A stretch of DNA of 64,000 nt from Sphingomonas sp. S2-65 (lineage in GTDB: Bacteria > Pseudomonadota > Alphaproteobacteria > Sphingomonadales > Sphingomonadaceae). Location of the stretch: NCBI RefSeq assembly GCF_021513175.1, contig NZ_CP090953.1:2104501-2168500 (forward strand), in the 5' to 3' direction. Positions 25,401-34,349 of the stretch are shown piece after piece. Under the pieces are notes generated by a model. The model worked only from the letters and a program-made list of their open reading frames with translations. It did not search any database and was not told where the DNA came from. Each line of letters opens with the position of its first letter. Positions within the stretch are counted from its first letter, which is position 1. The position numbers and the translations under genes are program-made.

Positions 25401-26517
25401 GATCCCCCCGTCCGCCTGTTACAGTTTTATGACGCAACCCTCTCACAGACAAACGCAATCACCAAGCACTTTAAAAGCAGATATACTGAAGACGCCCAGT
25501 TCCTAACCTATGATGTTTGATAGACGAGGCCCGCGCTACCGACGATCAGCGGTTTTTTCCCATAGTAATCCTGGTTCCACCCGGGAGTTGTGGATCACGC
25601 AGCTACCGCAAGCAGCCGAGAGTGCAGGCTCGCCTTCCTTCGACGCCTCGCCTGGCGTCGGCAACCAACGCATGCTGCCTCCAAGGATCACCCAGTGCTT
25701 CGCATCCTGCGAGCTCCCCGACTATGGAGATCAGAACCGCGGGTATCAAAACTGCGCGCCAGCCAGGTCGGCTGGAGTAGAGCTTTGGAACCACAGGCGG
25801 AGTGGAGACTTGGTATATGTCACGGCCCATGAGGACGCCATGATGACAAGTCGATCACCTACCGGACGAATGATGCCCCACCACCGTCGGTCTTTTATGC
25901 GGACTCCCAGCGTCACGACGCACGTGCACTTCAATCGCATCGTCAGACAGTCTGCAGTCATTCCTCGCTTGAAACGGATCAAGGGCCCTCAGGGCATTGT
26001 AGTCGGACTGGGCCTTTCACTGGCACTTTGGGCGCTCTTCGCACTAATCATCGCCTAGGTGATGAGCCACCGACGTGAAAAGCGCGACCCTAAAGAGGCT
26101 CCCCTGAAGGAATTGGCAGAGCAACCCTTGAGGACGGACGGATGAGCACAGGGGATGTCATCGAGTTCACTTTCCGAGAGCTGCGGCAAGCCCCGGGACG
26201 TGTAGCGGCATCGGCGGCTCCGTCGATCGCGACGCCTGCAATGGCGCGATGCGGGGAGGAACGCTGAGCCGAGCAAGAGGCTCGCAAACCAAGGAAGCTC
26301 TGGAGCAAGATCGGCTTTTCGGTGCGGATGATGCAAGGTTGGCTGCGGCCAAGGACGAGCCGAATACCAGATGAAAGCCTCCGCCCCCGGAGACCCACCG
26401 CGCAGCATCGAATGTGGGCTTTAGCAAGGAGGACGTCGGCGGTTGATCGGCTGCACGAAGAGCGGCATCAACATCGCACTGCGGTCGTCCCCGGTGGGAA
26501 AGACTTTCTTTTTTAGC
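25401..26517. other. Sparse region, one weak small gene
   Basis: About 1.1 kb with lower GC than its neighbours and no strong gene on either strand. The one small frame worth listing (25840-26058) is given separately. Downstream of it there are two tiny overlapping frames (from about 26061 and 26141) too short to support. The stretch leads into a decayed transposase and probably is degenerate DNA. Confidence 0.4.
25840..26058 (+). CDS. Possible small membrane protein
   Basis: A frame of up to 72 residues with a basic N-terminal part (MMTSRSPTGRMMPHHRR) and one clean C-terminal membrane helix (GPQGIVVGLGLSLALWALFA). Two ATGs in tandem (25840, 25843). No clear ribosome site. The C-terminal helix preceded by a basic GPQG-type segment is a layout often seen in short sphingomonad proteins; the upstream half is not convincing. 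Confidence 0.35.
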   Translation: MMTSRSPTGRMMPHHRRSFMRTPSVTTHVHFNRIVRQSAVIPRLKRIKGPQGIVVGLGLSLALWALFALIIA

Positions 26518-26800
26518 TGCTCCTGACGCCCATGCGGTCAGCGATAAATCCTGCGTAGCAGCGCTGCCGAGCGGCCTGCTGAACGCGCCGTGGTTCCTGG
26601 GATACGGCGGCTACGATGCCGATAGGTTCAGGGAGGCACCGGAGGCCGGGCTATTCAGCCGTGCATCCAGGTCCAACATCCCGGCTTGGCCTCATCAGCT
26701 ACGACAAGCGCCGCGACAGGCGCCGCACACCATCGAGATCATGTCCGGCCGCTAAATGATCGGCACGCCCGCTACGGCGGACGCCCGACCTCCCTCGTCT
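26518..26800 (+). pseudogene. Decayed IS5-family transposase fragment
   Basis: Plus-strand translation in shifting frames gives pieces of an IS5/IS427-group transposase C-terminus: ALPSGLLNAPWFLGYGGYDA followed by DRFREA (compare the family's LLGDRGYDADWFREAL), then YDKRRDRRR, then IEIMSGR (compare YDKRRYRRRNRIEIMFGR). At least two frameshifts and an in-frame TAA right after IEIMSGR (about 26753) break it. No terminal inverted repeats were found. Only the last third of the gene is recognisable. Confidence 0.65.
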
Positions 26801-26828
26801 CCACCCTAGTCCCACGAGCCGTGCTCCC

Positions 26829-27761
26829 TTAACATCCATGCCAATCGTCACGGGTGTGGCTGCGCGTGAGGATGTGGGACCACGCGGTAGCCAAATCCTC
26901 TCGGGGCCTGTCCTTGAAGGGGGCTGCAAGCCGTGCTCTGGTAAGCGACGCCATTGCCCTCCGATCCACAAAGGTGGACTCGGCGATGACGCGATGACCG
27001 TTGCGTTCGAACAAGGCCATATATTCCGAATGGCGTAATCGGTTTGTGTAGTCTTGCGGATCGAGGCAAAATAATCGCCAAACCCAGCCGTCATATTTCA
27101 AGAAGTCGAAGCGTGAAAGGCGCCGGTCGTTGTGGGCGCGGTGATCGGTGTTGTCGATCCCATGCGACATGAGCCCGCCTTTGCGCAGTCCAGAGTGAAC
27201 GGCGCGCACGAGATCCTCGATGGCCGAGGGAGGGATATGCTCCAGCGCTGTATGACTGACGATCGCGTCGACGACTGGCATCTCCCGTTCAACGTCGAAT
27301 GGAGCGAGATATACAATGCCGAGCTGCTCGAGCAACGCAGGCAGATCCTTCCCTTCTGCGCGATCTGCTGCCGCGACAAGCTCGGCCATCCGCTCACACC
27401 CGACCTCAAGCCCCGAAGAAATACGACTCTCGTTGGCCGACAGGAACGCGAGTGCCTGCCGCACGCCGGCTGCATCCAGAAGCGGATAGGCGTCTGCCAT
27501 ATAGACTGTTCGTGCGCCGGCGACCCGCAGCATCAGCGGGATGATCGGAAACCAACCCGATCCGATTTCGAGAATCCTGGAACCGTCAAGCGCAAGCCCA
27601 CCTTTGCGCAGCATGCGGACATGGTCAAATCCGCCTTCGACGACGCTCTCGTGCTGCGGCCCGATCTGCGTAGGATGTGATCTGCGCCACCAGGTGCGGA
27701 CTTGGTGGCTAAAGGGCAAGGCCGCCTTCATTGTGTGCTTGACGCAGGTCACCTGCCACAT
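26829..27761 (-). CDS. SAM-dependent methyltransferase
   Basis: A 310-residue class I methyltransferase. Motif I is ILEIGSGWFPIIPLML (Gly-rich SAM-binding loop), followed by a VYMADAYPLL acidic strand end, and VVDAIVSHTALEHIPPSAIE as the motif IV region (AxSHxxLEHIP, typical of Methyltransf_11/23 proteins). ATG at 27761 (MWQVTCVKHTMK) has GAGGGG upstream. It stands alone on the minus strand next to the sorting locus and the EPS cluster. A sugar or lipid substrate is possible but not shown. Confidence 0.85.
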   Translation of the reverse strand: MWQVTCVKHTMKAALPFSHQVRTWWRRSHPTQIGPQHESVVEGGFDHVRMLRKGGLALDGSRILEIGSGWFPIIPLMLRVAGARTVYMADAYPLLDAAGVRQALAFLSANESRISSGLEVGCERMAELVAAADRAEGKDLPALLEQLGIVYLAPFDVEREMPVVDAIVSHTALEHIPPSAIEDLVRAVHSGLRKGGLMSHGIDNTDHRAHNDRRLSRFDFLKYDGWVWRLFCLDPQDYTNRLRHSEYMALFERNGHRVIAESTFVDRRAMASLTRARLAAPFKDRPREDLATAWSHILTRSHTRDDWHGC

Positions 27762-28237
27762 ATGTCGCCCCTCGTTCCGCAGTCGACGATGACTCGCAGT
27801 GCTCGGGCCTCCCCGGGCGCCAGTGTAACGCAAAGTACATAACGGCTGGGCGGTCAACATGCTCCCCAGGCGCGTGTTACGAACCCAAGGTAGCGACTGA
27901 TTGGGCTGGTCCCGACCCCGTCGTAACCACGTCAAGGTCTCTTGCGAGAATGCAGGAACTCAATTCAGCCTCGCAGTCCTCACGAGAAGGTGCTCAGTCT
28001 TCTGAACGGGCCTTCCGCGAATGCTTCATCGGTCATTGCCCAATCTGCGCTGGCCCGCTCCGGCGTGCCTTGCTTGCCGTCCGTTGAACGCCGGCGCGCC
28101 CCGCCCAGTCGATGGATCAAACCTCCCGGCTTGAAGATCTCGCGGGTTACCGGCGCCTGCAGGATTTCCCGCGATGGGACGGTGACCCACAATCGGCGGT
28201 TGCGTCGCATTGCTGCCGGGCCTACGCTGCTTGCAGC
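27762..28237. other. Divergent intergenic region, no gene seen
   Basis: About 475 bases between the leftward methyltransferase and the rightward PEPxxWA protein. Open frames here lack protein-like composition. Expected to hold the two divergent promoters; no specific site is assigned. Confidence 0.45.
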
Positions 28238-29074
28238 ATGACGTCCGAATCCGCCTCTGCTGCACCTTCGGAGCTGCGCGCGCAGCGAAAGCTCGCGTTG
28301 ACGGTTGCCGGACTCACGCTTGTCCTCGCCTTTGCATTCCGGAACGAACGTGAACTCGTGATGCCGGCGGCCTCGATTGCGGAGACCGAAGCGAGCGCGT
28401 TCGCCGCCACTGTGGCAACCCCTTCGACGCTCAGCGGAATTGGCACCCGGGTCGACAAGCTCGCGCGCACTCGTCGCGGACGGATGCCCGGTTCGAACGC
28501 CGCAGACCTCGGCGCATCCGCCACTGCGCCCGCTCCTGCTGACGGCAGCGTGCTGGCGGGTGATCAGGAGACCGGGCCACTCGTTGAACAGGGCCTGCTC
28601 TCGCTGCTGCCGCAGGACCTCCAGGGCGGCCGCGGGGGCACATCGGCGCCCCAGATAGCAAGCTTTATTGGACTACCGGGCGGTGTTGTGTTTCGTAGCG
28701 GCTCGAACCCTCCGGTGACTGTGCCGACGCCAGCGCCGAGCGGCGCTCCGGCCACCCCCCCAGCCCCGGCCCCTTCGGGTGGACAAGGGACGCCGTCAAA
28801 TCCAGATGGCCCGGTGTTGACCCCGACGCCGACTGCACCCAACAATCCTGCCGACCCGGTTAACCCGTCCGATCCGACCGATCCGCAACCGGGAATCCCC
28901 GGCAATCCCGTGCTGCCGCCGTCCCCCGGCCCTGGCGCGGTTCCCGAGCCGGGTACTTGGGCGTTGATGATCCTGGGCATCGGTTTCGTAGGAACATCGC
29001 TGCGCCGGCGCCGTCGCTCGGCCTTGGCTGCGACGGCTCTGTACCGGATCGACGAGAGGCTCAGTCCGGCCTAG
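28238..29074 (+). CDS. PEPxxWA-CTERM sorting substrate, proline-rich
   Basis: A 278-residue exported protein. An N-terminal hydrophobic segment (about 18-35, KLALTVAGLTLVLAFAF) is followed by a Ser/Ala/Thr-rich part. A long Pro/Gly/Asn/Asp linker covers about residues 170-235 (APSGAPATPPAPAPSG, PADPVNPSDPTDPQPG). Near the C-terminus is the sorting signal: VPEPGTWALMILGIGFVG, then an RRRRR cluster. The tail continues 18 residues past the Arg cluster, longer than usual. PEP-CTERM signals are cut by exosortases; an exosortase gene lies 3.3 kb downstream in the same locus. The last 14 bases overlap the convergent protease gene. Confidence 0.88.
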   Translation: MTSESASAAPSELRAQRKLALTVAGLTLVLAFAFRNERELVMPAASIAETEASAFAATVATPSTLSGIGTRVDKLARTRRGRMPGSNAADLGASATAPAPADGSVLAGDQETGPLVEQGLLSLLPQDLQGGRGGTSAPQIASFIGLPGGVVFRSGSNPPVTVPTPAPSGAPATPPAPAPSGGQGTPSNPDGPVLTPTPTAPNNPADPVNPSDPTDPQPGIPGNPVLPPSPGPGAVPEPGTWALMILGIGFVGTSLRRRRRSALAATALYRIDERLSPA

Positions 29075-29600
29075 CGGACGTTGTGCTCGCGGCAATCACG
29101 AGGCGGTCGTCGTCGAGGGTAATAGAGCCGAGTCTGCGCAGCACATCTTGACCAAGCAACGAGACCTTCAGATGACTGCCGGGCACGGCCGCCCGAACTT
29201 TCGACAGCGTACGACCGGCTATTTCCAGGCTTCGAGCACTTGCCCAGCCCATCGACGTAGCACCCGCGGCAGTCTGCAACTCGCCCGCAGGTTGGCTGGA
29301 CAACGAAACGACGCCGGCGCGCGCTGCATCCTGTGGTGCCAGAACGAGCGCCGTCGCGCCTGTATCGACGAGAAATCGGATCCGAGTCCCGTTGACCATT
29401 CCATTAACATAGAAGAGCCCATCTGGCGCGCGCTTTACGACGACCCGCGCACCCTCGATCACCGCCTCTTCCGCCTCGCCTAACGGCGTAACGGCCATCG
29501 CGGCGGAGGCCCCTCGCGGCCCGGCATCGCGCGACGCGGCGAGAACCGCGGAAGAGGCCGCTACCATCGCCATCAGCCAGAGAAGACGCTCGTCCACCAT
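29061..29600 (-). CDS. Retropepsin-like aspartic protease
   Basis: A 179-residue protein with an N-terminal hydrophobic segment (about 6-22) and one retropepsin-type domain: FYVNGMVNGTRIRFLVDTGA with the catalytic DTG (79-81) and TALVL, then a late LLGQDVLRRLGSITLDDDRL (the family's hGQ/flap end). It resembles the TIGR02281-type clan AA proteases, probably acting as dimers in the periplasm. Located beside the PEPxxWA substrate and upstream membrane protein, so a link to sorting is possible. Confidence 0.85.
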   Translation of the reverse strand: MVDERLLWLMAMVAASSAVLAASRDAGPRGASAAMAVTPLGEAEEAVIEGARVVVKRAPDGLFYVNGMVNGTRIRFLVDTGATALVLAPQDAARAGVVSLSSQPAGELQTAAGATSMGWASARSLEIAGRTLSKVRAAVPGSHLKVSLLGQDVLRRLGSITLDDDRLVIAASTTSARPD

Positions 29601-29657
29601 GAGCAGCGATATCGCACATAGGCCTGAAGGTTTGGTAAACGCATATGATTATGACGC

Positions 29658-30521
29658 TCAAAGAGCAGGTCGCGCAGCATTGGGCGTGCGCGGATGAAGC
29701 CTTCGGCTCCGCCGGTGCTGGAACCATGCCGCCAGACCGAACACCAGGGCGACTAGGCCATATTGCAGCGCGGTCCACAGATAGGGAACCCGCATGGCCC
29801 TAGCGTCCGTGTAGAGCACGTAATGCGGCGTCGAGACACGGTACCCAGCATTGGTGAAAAGCGGAATCAGGTCCCCACGAAGGCCGTTGCGCTGCAGAGA
29901 CCCGGTTACCGAAGCGGCCGTGGCCTTGCCGAGCGGCTCGCGCGTTTGCACGAAAAATCGGATAGGCCCACCGCGCCCCCCCACGACAGGCACGAACCGC
30001 ACTTCCCACCCGCCGAGCGGCGTGTCAGCACCCATCGTTGCGACACGATCAAGGAGGACAGTGCCCTTGAGCGTTGCAGGGCCGTTGTCCGGGATCACCC
30101 CTCGCGCGGAAGCCAGATCGAGTGTGACCGGAGCTCCCGAACCCATCGATGCCGTGACGGCGAGCAACAGCGCAACGCTGGCGGCTAGGCCCATTGTCAG
30201 GGCGACCCAGGCGAGGAAGCGAAACAGGGCGCGGGCCTGCGAGAAGGGCGTACCGATGTTGCCATTCTGCCTGTGGGCCCGTGCCGAAAGCGTATACAGA
30301 ACCGGGGCACCGAACAGGAAGACGAGCAACAGTAACGATGCCAGCGGGTAGAAGCCACCGAAGCGGCTAAACTGCCATTCTGCAAAACGCGCTACTAGGC
30401 CCTGATATTCGGCAGTTTGCCATGCAAAAAATGCGGCGACCACAGCAAGCCAGGCGAGCAACAATCGCATCACCGTCACGACGGGCTTGCGCGGAGCGAG
30501 CGTCTCTGATTGGCCAGTCAT
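29658..30521 (-). CDS. Membrane protein of the sorting locus, unknown
   Basis: A 287-residue protein with about four membrane helices: 17-37, 57-75, 99-121 and 253-272. Between the third and fourth is a periplasmic, beta-rich domain of about 130 residues (GTVLLDRVATMGADTPLGGW, VRFVPVVGGRGGPIRFFVQT, VSTPHYVLYTDARAMRVPYL). Its ATG at 30521 follows GGGGAAG. It lies between the EpsD-like gene and the aspartic protease, in the same direction. Function unknown; the outside domain could handle substrate or cell-wall polymer. Confidence 0.72.
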   Translation of the reverse strand: MTGQSETLAPRKPVVTVMRLLLAWLAVVAAFFAWQTAEYQGLVARFAEWQFSRFGGFYPLASLLLLVFLFGAPVLYTLSARAHRQNGNIGTPFSQARALFRFLAWVALTMGLAASVALLLAVTASMGSGAPVTLDLASARGVIPDNGPATLKGTVLLDRVATMGADTPLGGWEVRFVPVVGGRGGPIRFFVQTREPLGKATAASVTGSLQRNGLRGDLIPLFTNAGYRVSTPHYVLYTDARAMRVPYLWTALQYGLVALVFGLAAWFQHRRSRRLHPRTPNAARPAL

Positions 30522-30594
30522 GGTACTTCCCCAAGGCAGCGGCTGCGCCGCCCTAGAAGACGTTCGCACGTTTCTTCGTTGCTCACCAGCGACG

Positions 30595-31425
30595 TCATTG
30601 CCGGGCCGGACCAAATCCTTCCTGATATCGGACAGTGGCCTGCCTTCGCTCGCGCGCGATTACCGCATCGAGGGCACGTTCGAGCTTGGTGCGGCGCACA
30701 ACAGCGTCGGCGACAGCCACCGCTTGCTCGCCGGTGATGGGCACCGGCTCGCGCCGCAGGACGCGCACGATGCGGGTGCGCTCGGCTCCTACGAGTACAA
30801 CAGCCGCGTCAACGCCTGCGGAGGCAAGCTGCCGCGCATCGCCGGCTGGCAGTTCCGCGGTGTCGACGCGGCGCTGCCAGCGCGCAACAGGACGCCTGGA
30901 TGCCGCTAGTGCTAAGGCAGCATCGTTGAGCGACGGCATTGCCTGCAAGCTTGCCTGATCCCCCGGCAGGGTATTTGTGGATATGCCATCGAGGGTAAGA
31001 AACGCCCGCTCGCGGAACATCCAGGGTCGTGCGGCGATGAACTGGTTCAGCTCGGCCGGTGCAGGCGTGCGCAGATCCGCTGCGACCTGATCGCGCAGCA
31101 AGGCAATCAGGACGTCATCACGGCTGCGCCGCACCGCGGCGAGATATTCCGGAGTGAGGGCAAGCGAACGTGCCTCCGCCGCGCGTACGAGCAGTTCGCG
31201 CGACACAAGCCGCTCCACGCCCGCCGGTCCCGCGAGATCCACAATCCCCGTTTCGCCTGCAGCCTTCTGCTCGGCTTGCAGGTCGCGACGCGTGAGAGCC
31301 TTGCTGTCGACTGTCGCGAGGACTTGTCCGGCCGGAACTTCGGCATCGCACCCGGCAAGAAGCAGGCCAGCAACGACGCTTGCCGCCACGGGGATGCGTT
31401 TGCGCAATACCGCGGCTAATGCCAT
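30595..31425 (-). CDS. EpsD-like lipoprotein peptidyl-prolyl isomerase
   Basis: A 276-residue lipoprotein. Signal with lipobox LLLAGC (Cys at 26), then a SurA-type N-terminal helical domain (QVLATVDSKALTRRDLQAEQ; GVERLVSRELLVRAAEARS) and a parvulin-like C-terminal part (FRERAFLTLDGISTNTLP; AELPAGDARQLASAG). This matches the EpsD family of PPIases found with exosortase and EPS loci. ATG at 31425 gives the signal peptide. Likely helps fold exported proteins in the periplasm. Confidence 0.85.
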   Translation of the reverse strand: MALAAVLRKRIPVAASVVAGLLLAGCDAEVPAGQVLATVDSKALTRRDLQAEQKAAGETGIVDLAGPAGVERLVSRELLVRAAEARSLALTPEYLAAVRRSRDDVLIALLRDQVAADLRTPAPAELNQFIAARPWMFRERAFLTLDGISTNTLPGDQASLQAMPSLNDAALALAASRRPVARWQRRVDTAELPAGDARQLASAGVDAAVVLVGAERTRIVRVLRREPVPITGEQAVAVADAVVRRTKLERALDAVIARERRQATVRYQEGFGPARQ

Positions 31426-31449
31426 GTTCAATCCGCATCGGAGCAGCGC

Positions 31450-31695
31450 ATGCATACCCCCTATGACTGGATCACAGTTTTGCTGTTCGGTGTCATCGCG
31501 AGCCTGTTCCTGCAGCGCTCGGTTGGCCCCGAGGTGGAGGGGGACACGCCGCTTGCCTATCTCCCGCCCGCTGCGGGTTGCGCGCTCGCCAATCTGGCTG
31601 GGAACAGCGGCTATCATCCGGGCGCAATCCTGCTTCTGTTTGCCACGATCACCTATGTCGTATTGCGCCTTCGGCCAGGCGCCTTTCGCCGATGA
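31450..31695 (+). CDS. Short exosortase-locus membrane protein (XrtV accessory-like)
   Basis: An 81-residue protein with an N-terminal membrane helix (about 7-22) and a C-terminal one (about 58-74), separated by a loop GPEVEGDTPLAYLPPAAGCA. It resembles small proteins annotated next to the XrtV type of exosortase in sphingomonads; this naming rests on memory and position. It is divergent from the EpsD-like gene and converges on the EpsI gene. Confidence 0.65.
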   Translation: MHTPYDWITVLLFGVIASLFLQRSVGPEVEGDTPLAYLPPAAGCALANLAGNSGYHPGAILLLFATITYVVLRLRPGAFRR

Positions 31696-31706
31696 GCTGC
31701 AATTTT

Positions 31707-32381
31707 TCATGACGGCCCCAGCAGGAGCGCACGCCCTTCGGGGGCCAGGGCAGCGAGAAGGCGCGTGTTGAAGTCGACCAGCGTATCGATCGCGGCAGCT
31801 GGGGACTGGGAGTCTGTCGAGAGCCGCACGAGGACCCCGTCGGGTACGCGACGGTGGAGGGCGCCCCGCATGATTTCGAGCCGACCTTGCCACAAGTCGA
31901 CCGGGAAACTGCCGCCGATCCGGGTCCAGTAGACGAGTTGCTCGCGCCGGCCGGGACGGTCGGCCGACATGGACTTGCCATTGATGCCGCGACCATCCGG
32001 AAGGCTCAGCGCGACTTGCCGCGACGGCCCGAGGTCCCAGCCCGAGGCCGGGTAGCAGGTCTCTGGGCGATGCAGCTGGAAGCCATAATCTTGCGTGCTT
32101 CCATAGGCGATGACCAGCACGATCGGCGGCCGCCCTGCCGCGACATAGGCCCGAGCGATATAGCGGTCATAGATGCGCCGGCTGAGCTCGTCCTGGGGCG
32201 GAAGCACCACGTCAAAGCTATCGACGCTGCGATATGGGCCCAGCATGGTCGGAATCGCCTGCTCGAGCGCCTGTTGTGATATCGGGGAAGCACGCCGGCT
32301 GGGACGCGCCGCGGCCGCGGCGGCGGCACCGACCACGAGCATGCCGCCGAGCAGGAAGGCCCTGCGATCCAGTTCGCTCAT
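31707..32381 (-). CDS. EpsI family protein
   Basis: A 224-residue protein with a twin-arginine-like N-terminus (DRRAFLLGG) and a hydrophobic Ala-rich signal. It is followed by an EpsI domain: IVLVIAYGSTQDYGFQLHRP, ETCYPASGWDLGP, and VYWTRIGGSFPVDLWQGRL. EpsI domains accompany exosortases, often as a separate gene as here. Its ATG overlaps the exosortase stop as ATGA, so the two are coupled. Probable periplasmic partner of the exosortase. Confidence 0.9.
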   Translation of the reverse strand: MSELDRRAFLLGGMLVVGAAAAAAARPSRRASPISQQALEQAIPTMLGPYRSVDSFDVVLPPQDELSRRIYDRYIARAYVAAGRPPIVLVIAYGSTQDYGFQLHRPETCYPASGWDLGPSRQVALSLPDGRGINGKSMSADRPGRREQLVYWTRIGGSFPVDLWQGRLEIMRGALHRRVPDGVLVRLSTDSQSPAAAIDTLVDFNTRLLAALAPEGRALLLGPS

Positions 32382-33262
32382 TGCCGCCCAGCCTTTGCCT
32401 TGGGAAGCGCCGCGTCTAGCACGACCAACAAAGTCAGAGAGATTGCGAACATCAGCAAGCCGGCCGCGGGGTGCAAGATGGTGGCCAACACCTGCTGCCC
32501 GCGATAATGGACGAGGATCAGCACGATCACAAGGCGCGCGACATTGGACACGATGGCGATCGGCACGATCGCGGCGGTGAGCACTATCGCCTCCACAAGC
32601 GTTCTACGCCGCTGCCAGTAGACATAGAAAAGGCCGATCGCGGTCAGGCTGAATATCGAATTCAGGCCCGAGCAGGCCGCCTCCATCACTAGTTCGAACT
32701 GGTCGATGTACAGCATGCCGCCGCTACTGGCGACATCCCAGCCCTCCGCTCCAAGCAGACGCACTGCCCAGCCCGCGGTCGCCAGCTTGAGAGCGCCGGT
32801 GACCGCGACTTCGAGCGTGTAGGGCAAAGGCACAAGGCAAAGCAGGTATAGCAGCGGAAACGCACCCCCCCTCACGAGGCGCCATCCGGCGCATCCGTAC
32901 AGGCTTGCTACGAGCGCGGACCAGGTAGCAACGCATTCGAGCGCAAGCAGTCCGATCATACGTGCCAGCACATAGAGGCCCAGCGACGCCGACAGCCAGG
33001 CGACTGTAGGAAGAAGATCGCCAGGAGCGAGAAGGCGCGGGCGGCACCTTAGTTCATAAGCCAGGGCCCACGCGCCGGTCATGAGGATGATCGGGCCCTG
33101 AGCGCCCTGCGCCGTTGTCCAGTAGCGTGTCGCGAGCGCGACGAGCGGGGGTGCGGCCAGAAGGGCCGCGGCCACAAACAGGAACCCGCGGGACCACCAG
33201 CTGCCGAAGCGGAAAGTACTAACCGGCACGATCTGGCGACCTGAACGGCCAAGCGCCTGCAT
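32378..33262 (-). CDS. Exosortase (probably XrtV type)
   Basis: A 294-residue protein with about eight membrane helices and the exosortase catalytic trio: Cys197 in EAACSGLNSI, Arg243 in SNVARLVIV, His264 in LHPAAGLLMF. Exosortases cut PEP-CTERM signals and are thought to transfer the protein to the envelope. ATG at 33262 has GAGGGG 7 bases before it; a GTG at 33277 is an alternative. The EpsI gene follows with overlapping codons. The V subtype is inferred from the short accessory gene and separate EpsI. Confidence 0.92.
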   Translation of the reverse strand: MQALGRSGRQIVPVSTFRFGSWWSRGFLFVAAALLAAPPLVALATRYWTTAQGAQGPIILMTGAWALAYELRCRPRLLAPGDLLPTVAWLSASLGLYVLARMIGLLALECVATWSALVASLYGCAGWRLVRGGAFPLLYLLCLVPLPYTLEVAVTGALKLATAGWAVRLLGAEGWDVASSGGMLYIDQFELVMEAACSGLNSIFSLTAIGLFYVYWQRRRTLVEAIVLTAAIVPIAIVSNVARLVIVLILVHYRGQQVLATILHPAAGLLMFAISLTLLVVLDAALPKAKAGRQ

Positions 33263-33440
33263 GCCCGCGCCCCTCACACAATCGCCCCTTTTACTCTTCC
33301 CGCTTGCACCCTCTTACCGCGTTCGTAGGAATCGGCAAACAAGGTGTCAGGCAGATCTCCCCAATTCGATGCGGCGCGCCGCGCGCGGCAAGTAACGGGT
33401 GCGGCTGGACAGGCCGGGCCGGCAGGGTCAGGATGCAGGA

Positions 33441-34349
33441 ATGAAACGACGCACCTCGTGGATCGCGGGAGCCTGCGCGATCGCCGGCGCCGCACTGGCG
33501 GGCCTTTCGGCCCAGGATCATGCCGCTCGGTCACCTCGCGCCGGGCCTCCTGCTGCTTTGGGGCTGGTGCCGAGCTTCCGCGAAGAATTTGATTCAGCCG
33601 CGCTTGACGAACACCGCTGGATCTTCGCCTATTACGACCCGACGCGCGATCAGCCCGGCATCGCCAAGCGGACGCTGTGGGGCAATCGTGAGTTGCAGGT
33701 CTATGCCGACCGGTCCTTCCTCTCGCTCGGCATCGATCCCTTCACGATGCGGAACGGGGTCCTGACGATCACTGCGAACCCACTGAGCCCTGCGCAGCTC
33801 GCCACGGTGCAGGAGGCGATCGGACGCGAGCCGCCCAAAATCCGGGACAGCGCAATCCGCAATGTCCGATATAGCTCAGGGATGATCTCCACGCGCGGCC
33901 GCTTCGCGCAGACCTACGGGTATTTCGAAATCCGCACCCGCTGGTCCTCTGGCAAGGGGGTCTGGCCGGCGTTCTGGCTTCTTCCGTCGAACGGCAAGTG
34001 GCCGCCGGAGATCGATGTGCTCGAGGCCCATGGCGACAAGCCAGCCACGACCTTCCACAGCGTTCATTCCACCGTTGCGGCTTCGGTGACAAAAAAGGGT
34101 GCCCGTGCGAACGATACCGGGTTCCACGTCTACGGCGCGCTCTGGACACCTGCCACGATCGACTATTTTGTCGACGGCGCGAAGGTAGCCACGATCCCGA
34201 CTCCCGCAGACATGAACCAGCCGATGCACCTAATTGCCAACCTTGCCATAGGAGGCAGATGGCCCGGAAACCCCGACGCCAGCACGCGCTTCCCCGCCAG
34301 CATAGAGATCGACTATATCCGCGTGTGGCGTTTCGCGACTCCGCCCTGA
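33441..34349 (+). CDS. Exported GH16 glycanase
   Basis: A 302-residue enzyme with an N-terminal signal peptide (MKRRTSWIAGACAIAGAALA, cut near 24) and a glycoside hydrolase family 16 domain. The catalytic motif PEIDVLE is at residues 189-195 (nucleophile and acid/base Glu). The WSSGKGVWPAFWLLPSNG segment before it and GFHVYGALWTPATIDYFVDG after it are typical of GH16 endo-beta-glucanases and EPS depolymerases. It probably trims or releases the exopolysaccharide made by this cluster. The last 120 bases overlap the convergent glycosyltransferase gene. Confidence 0.92.
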   Translation: MKRRTSWIAGACAIAGAALAGLSAQDHAARSPRAGPPAALGLVPSFREEFDSAALDEHRWIFAYYDPTRDQPGIAKRTLWGNRELQVYADRSFLSLGIDPFTMRNGVLTITANPLSPAQLATVQEAIGREPPKIRDSAIRNVRYSSGMISTRGRFAQTYGYFEIRTRWSSGKGVWPAFWLLPSNGKWPPEIDVLEAHGDKPATTFHSVHSTVAASVTKKGARANDTGFHVYGALWTPATIDYFVDGAKVATIPTPADMNQPMHLIANLAIGGRWPGNPDASTRFPASIEIDYIRVWRFATPP

